Shown here: piece by piece, positions 61,187 to 64,000 of the stretch | How positions within the stretch are numbered: position 1 is the first letter of the stretch | How the letters are laid out: each line of letters starts with the position of its first letter | Assembly: GCA_903853805.1 (NCBI GenBank) | Contig: CAINUN010000016.1 | Location: 1 to 64,000 of the forward strand | Reading direction: 5' to 3' | Length of the DNA: 64,000 bases | DNA from: an uncultured Bacteroidota bacterium | GTDB taxonomy: Bacteria; Bacteroidota; Bacteroidia; Chitinophagales; Chitinophagaceae | The notes under the pieces: model-generated | What the model was told of the DNA's origin: nothing | Database searches by the model: none | Seen by the model: only the letters and a program-made list of their open reading frames with translations | Made by a program: the position numbers and the translations under genes

Positions 61187-61996
61187 TTATTTCACGTCAA
61201 TTATATTTTCCACTGCTTCAAGCGAAACATCTTCGCCGGCATCAAGCACGCCTTGAGCTGAGTATTTTCCTTTTGGAAAGTCTTTTGGGAGTTCAAAAAT
61301 AACATACCTTTTTTGGTCAGGAAACATTGGAAATTCAACTGGTTCCAATTTTGTTTCTTTTCCGTCAGCCATGGAGTTAAGAATGAGATATGATTTGCAT
61401 TCTACCATGACCTTCCCTGTATTTTGACAAAGTAATTGGAAAGTATTCGTTGTTTTAGGAACAGGTGTTAAGTCAACTACTTTTATAGCTTTTTCAGTGA
61501 TAGCTGGTGGGGTTTGATACACATGGACACCAATTCTTAAAACGTTCCTTACAGCCGCTTGAGTTCCTTTTTCTTTTATGTTTTTCTTTTCTTCTACTGT
61601 TTCAATAAATAGCATTGCCCAACGCATTCGGTCGGTTGAAACACCATCATCAGGCAAAGAAAGTTTTACAGTTACATCCGTTGATTTGCCTGTTTCTAAC
61701 TGAACGAAGTTCTTGTCAAACGTAAGCCATTTAGCACAAGATTGTGGTAATGTATCCGCACGAAAATAGGCATGACCGCCTAATGTATCTCTAAACCAAT
61801 CGTTGATATACAGCCTAAATTGAACAGTATCTGGTGAGTTGTTGGTTAAATGTATTGACTTAGACTCTGATTGTCCTCCTGTTAAATGATATTCAAGAAT
61901 TGTAGGGTAAACACCTAAGTTAGGTTGTGACTTAGCAATAAAAGTAGAAGCAATTAATATTGTAAGGCTGAGCAGAAAAAATTTTGTTTGTTTCAT
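61187..61996 (-). CDS. Periplasmic pilus-chaperone-like protein
   Basis: A 269-residue secreted protein. The ATG is at 61996 (MKQTKFFLLSLTILIASTFI, a signal peptide ending in AKSQ). The mature N-terminus PNLGVYPTILEYHLTGGQSE and SIHLTNNSPDTVQFRLYIND look like the first Ig domain of PapD-type chaperones or of WxL-interacting proteins. A second beta-rich domain (about 170-269) ends in LEAVENIIDVK. No usher gene is in the window. It is divergent (76-bp gap) from three small secreted proteins, and probably helps them fold or assemble; this is context inference. Confidence 0.65.
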   Translation of the reverse strand: MKQTKFFLLSLTILIASTFIAKSQPNLGVYPTILEYHLTGGQSESKSIHLTNNSPDTVQFRLYINDWFRDTLGGHAYFRADTLPQSCAKWLTFDKNFVQLETGKSTDVTVKLSLPDDGVSTDRMRWAMLFIETVEEKKNIKEKGTQAAVRNVLRIGVHVYQTPPAITEKAIKVVDLTPVPKTTNTFQLLCQNTGKVMVECKSYLILNSMADGKETKLEPVEFPMFPDQKRYVIFELPKDFPKGKYSAQGVLDAGEDVSLEAVENIIDVK

Positions 61997-62072
61997 TCTC
62001 AATTAAATAGTTTTGTTACACAAAGAAAAGCAATTTTGTCAATACCCAAATTATCAAGTGAACTATTGAAAG

Positions 62073-62555
62073 ATGAATACAATAATTAGACTTTGTTTGT
62101 TACTATTATTGTGTATAAACGCACATTCTCAAAACCAGTCCAATTATATTCAAATCAACTTAAATAGCACTTTAAACTTTCTCATCACAAGCCCAAACAA
62201 TATTGAGTCTGACCAGACTATTCAGAATGCATTAACCATTCAAGTTATGAGCAAGGCAAGCAATTGCAGCATTTATGCGCGATTGAATAACTTAACTTAC
62301 CCATCAGGATTTACTGTACCTTCTCCATTTTTGAAAATTGATTGGACTAATGACAACAGCAATAAGGACTATAATTTAATTACTGCGCCAATTGCATTAA
62401 ATAGTACTGATCAACTTCTTTTTAGCCAAAAAAAAATGCCTAGCGCCTCTAATTATTATAGCTACTACTACAACCTAATTTTGTCTCCGCCAACTTATGC
62501 TTTAGTGCCAGGGAGTTATAGTTTCAATATCCTATTTACAATGACACAGCCTTGA
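62073..62555 (+). CDS. Small secreted beta-rich protein 1
   Basis: A 160-residue protein with signal peptide MNTIIRLCLLLLLCINAHSQ. The mature part is Asn/Ser/Thr-rich with alternating hydrophobic strands and ends in PGSYSFNILFTMTQP. This last strand closely resembles the ends of the two next proteins (YS-x-I/V-x-YT-x-TPQ), so the three appear to be distant members of one family. The TGA stop overlaps the TTG start of the following gene in TTGA, which suggests translational coupling. No T9SS tail is present. A pilin-like or matrix subunit is possible. Confidence 0.65.
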   Translation: MNTIIRLCLLLLLCINAHSQNQSNYIQINLNSTLNFLITSPNNIESDQTIQNALTIQVMSKASNCSIYARLNNLTYPSGFTVPSPFLKIDWTNDNSNKDYNLITAPIALNSTDQLLFSQKKMPSASNYYSYYYNLILSPPTYALVPGSYSFNILFTMTQP

Positions 62556-63052
62556 AAAGATTATTGTCCATACTTGTTTTATTTTTTTCAGCTACTACAG
62601 TAGTTGCTCAATATTCCTTTTCTGGAAACGCAAATGGTACAATTAGTGTTTCAGCAATTCAGTCTATTTCCATTATTGGAGGCACAACGATCCCTAGTCT
62701 TTCTTCCCTCGACGATTATTTTAATGGCGTTGTGATGAGTAATTATGTTACAGCGACTATTAAAAGCAATGTTTCTTGGGTTGTGGTAGTTCAAGCTCAA
62801 AACAACTATTTTACGGCAATGTCATCAGGGGCAAGTACAAATATGCCAGCAAGTGTGCTAAGCTTAAAAACATCTTCTAGTGGAACTTACCTCTCCTTGA
62901 ACACAAATGGTATTAACTTGAAAACAGGAAACAAAACAGGCAATTCAATTTCGGGCACTAATTTCAATGTGGACATGAAATTCAATCCAGGGTTCAATTT
63001 TAAAGGAGGCATCTACTCTATTGCACTTTTATACACCCTTACTCCTCAGTAA
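62552..63052 (+). CDS. Small secreted beta-rich protein 2
   Basis: A 166-residue protein with signal peptide (LLSILVLFFSATTVVAQ). It begins with TTG, overlapping the previous stop. The mature region contains SNYVTATIKSNVSWVVVVQA and SVLSLKTSSSGTYLSLNT, and ends FNPGFNFKGGIYSIALLYTL-TPQ, strongly resembling the third protein (ATPGFNSPSGTYSTDVIYTA). Length and strand pattern fit a single Ig-like or pilin-like beta sandwich. No Cys. Function is unknown; it is most likely a subunit or substrate of the chaperone-like protein. Confidence 0.65.
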   Translation: MKRLLSILVLFFSATTVVAQYSFSGNANGTISVSAIQSISIIGGTTIPSLSSLDDYFNGVVMSNYVTATIKSNVSWVVVVQAQNNYFTAMSSGASTNMPASVLSLKTSSSGTYLSLNTNGINLKTGNKTGNSISGTNFNVDMKFNPGFNFKGGIYSIALLYTLTPQ

Positions 63053-63079
63053 TATTCTCAAAGGATTTTCTAATGATTA

Positions 63080-63107
63080 GTTAACTGACTGCAAAAAAAC
63101 AGTTAAC
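63080..63107. repeat. Inverted repeat in the leader of the third secreted protein gene
   Basis: GTTAACTG and CAGTTAAC form an 8-bp dyad around a 12-base A-rich spacer. It lies 28 bp after the stop at 63052. There is no T run on the plus strand, so it may be an operator or RNA hairpin rather than a terminator. Confidence 0.5.
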
Positions 63108-63260
63108 CCTTTCTATTTGTTTGAAGCAGGTGAAATCTTATTTCATCTTTGTGTCATCAAAGTAAAACAAAAACTCCGAAAGGGTTTAAAACAAAACAAA
63201 GACACACTAACAAAACAGCTCGCCAAAGTCTATGATTCAACGAGCAAACAAAACAAAACA

Positions 63261-63818
63261 ATGAAGAAACTTCTTTTAATCGCAGCAGTTGCAATTGGTT
63301 TTCAAACAGCAATATTTGCTCAAAGCAATGCTTCTGGTACCGCACAACAAAATGTGCAACTTGCTTTAAGTAATGCTCTTGAAATCAAATTTAATAGCAA
63401 CAACAGCACTACAGGTCCTACTGTAACACTTCCTTTCAATTCAGTTACTGATTTTCAAAATGGTGTTATTAGTAGCGATATTGACTTATATGTTCGTTCC
63501 AACAAAAACTTTACTGTTACTGTAAACAGTTCTTCTAATCAATTTACTTACACTGGTTCCGCTTCACAAAACACAACCATGTCAGTACCTAGTGTTCTTG
63601 GAATCATGGTAACATCCAATAACACTGGAGGTTCTATTGGAAACAATTTTAGCTCAAACAGTTTTAACAACATCAATTCAAACTCAAAAACACTCTTTCA
63701 AAACTGTACTTATGGTGGCAATCAAAACTTCACTATTAAGTATAAAGCTACTCCTGGATTTAATAGTCCTTCGGGTACTTATTCAACCGACGTCATTTAT
63801 ACTGCAACGCAGCAATAA
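63261..63818 (+). CDS. Small secreted beta-rich protein 3
   Basis: A 185-residue protein. I use the ATG at 63261 (MKKLLLIAAVAIGFQTAIFA, signal peptide); an upstream TTG extension is not convincing. The mature protein is Ser/Asn/Thr-rich with one Cys (FQNCTYGG) and repeats strand signals such as SSDIDLYVRSNKNFTVTVNS and SVLGIMVTSNNTGGSIGNNF. The ending NSPSGTYSTDVIYTATQQ matches protein 2. It lies 208 bp after the previous gene, so its own promoter is likely (CATCTTTG at 63144-63151 is one base off TAnnTTTG). Confidence 0.68.
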   Translation: MKKLLLIAAVAIGFQTAIFAQSNASGTAQQNVQLALSNALEIKFNSNNSTTGPTVTLPFNSVTDFQNGVISSDIDLYVRSNKNFTVTVNSSSNQFTYTGSASQNTTMSVPSVLGIMVTSNNTGGSIGNNFSSNSFNNINSNSKTLFQNCTYGGNQNFTIKYKATPGFNSPSGTYSTDVIYTATQQ

Positions 63819-63864
63819 TAAAGAAGCTTCGCCCCTTACTTCATCTCTGTTCATAGAGGATTTC

Positions 63865-64000
63865 TCACTTCAATTCTAAAAGGGCAATATTTTCAATGTG
63901 GTGGGTATGTGGAAACATATCCACCGCTTGCATTTTAGTGATTTTATAAACCTCATCCAACAACGCTAAATCTCTTGCTTGTGTGGCAGGATTGCAACTT
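63865..64000 (-). CDS. rRNA uracil-C5 methyltransferase, RlmD/TrmA-type (partial, 3' end)
   Basis: The minus-strand frame runs off the window edge and ends with TGA at 63865-63867. The 44 visible residues read [16 protein letters not shown], then [20 protein letters not shown] and [14 protein letters not shown], the [15 protein letters not shown] ending and its spacing are diagnostic of the C-terminus of class I uracil methyltransferases such as RlmD. The catalytic Cys is the one in SCNPAT. The start lies outside the window, so the exact family member (RlmD, RlmC or TrmA) is not fixed. Confidence 0.82.
   Translation of the reverse strand, partial: SCNPATQARDLALLDEVYKITKMQAVDMFPHTHHIENIALLELK

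Noticed and set aside
63117-63260. 48-residue N-terminal extension of secreted protein 3
   Set aside because: It begins with TTG, is Lys/Gln-rich, and would bury the signal peptide inside the protein.

Overview
The window is an AT-rich bacterial chromosome segment from a member of the Bacteroidota, most likely near the Chitinophagales/Sphingobacteriales; I do not assign a genus. The grounds are several proteins with type IX secretion (T9SS) sorting tails, a PorP/SprF protein next to a PorE-like OmpA protein, a SusC-style TonB-dependent receptor, a short RpoD without region 1.1, a BshC bacillithiol enzyme, and promoter -7 elements of the TAnnTTTG type, often TACCTTTG. I saw no tRNA, rRNA, CRISPR array, insertion sequence or prophage. 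Most of the window is core chromosome.

Layout. 1-3.6 kb: an intergenic hairpin repeat, a small unknown ORF, then the minus-strand run DUF177-rpmF-plsX and a DUF58 protein. 3.6-12.3 kb: a large T9SS cargo protein, a BaiN-like flavoprotein, lepA, and an exonuclease-holA pair. 12.3-15.2 kb: a coiled-coil membrane protein and a PhoB/PhoR-type two-component pair. 15.2-18.1 kb: a DUF3347 lipoprotein coupled to a TonB-dependent receptor, perhaps metal related. 18.2-24.5 kb: a T9SS surface module made of a type B cargo adhesin, PorP/SprF and a PorE-like protein. 24.6-31.6 kb: an unknown protein resembling DUF6261, a 42-bp tandem repeat, ftsK, a LolA-like protein, bshC and a beta-barrel protein. 31.7-37 kb: an Mpl-type ligase, a DEDDh exonuclease, pfkA, folC and a TonB protein. 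37-41.2 kb: an unusual radical SAM protein, a small membrane protein, a cupin, a DUF1835 protein and rpoD. 41.5-50.8 kb: glutaryl-CoA dehydrogenase, a SirB1-like protein, topA, another T9SS cargo, proline dehydrogenase, ftsB and eno.

50.8-64 kb is the most accessory-looking part. It holds a truncated glycosyltransferase, a universal stress protein, a compositionally odd HTH regulator followed by a 21-bp tandem repeat of 15 units, and a kelch-propeller T9SS protein. An MCE/OstA envelope operon comes next. Then there is an MbnP/MbnH-type copper-protein pair, divergent from a Crp/Fnr regulator with a palindrome between them. Last is a chaperone-like protein divergent from three small secreted beta-rich proteins. 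The window ends inside the 3' part of an rRNA uracil methyltransferase gene (RlmD/TrmA type).

The strongest candidates for something little described are the chaperone plus three secreted proteins (61.2-63.8 kb), the helically phased minisatellites in divergent intergenic regions (25.4 and 52.6 kb), and the MbnP/MbnH/Crp locus. Functions are inferred from recognised sequence motifs without database searches.
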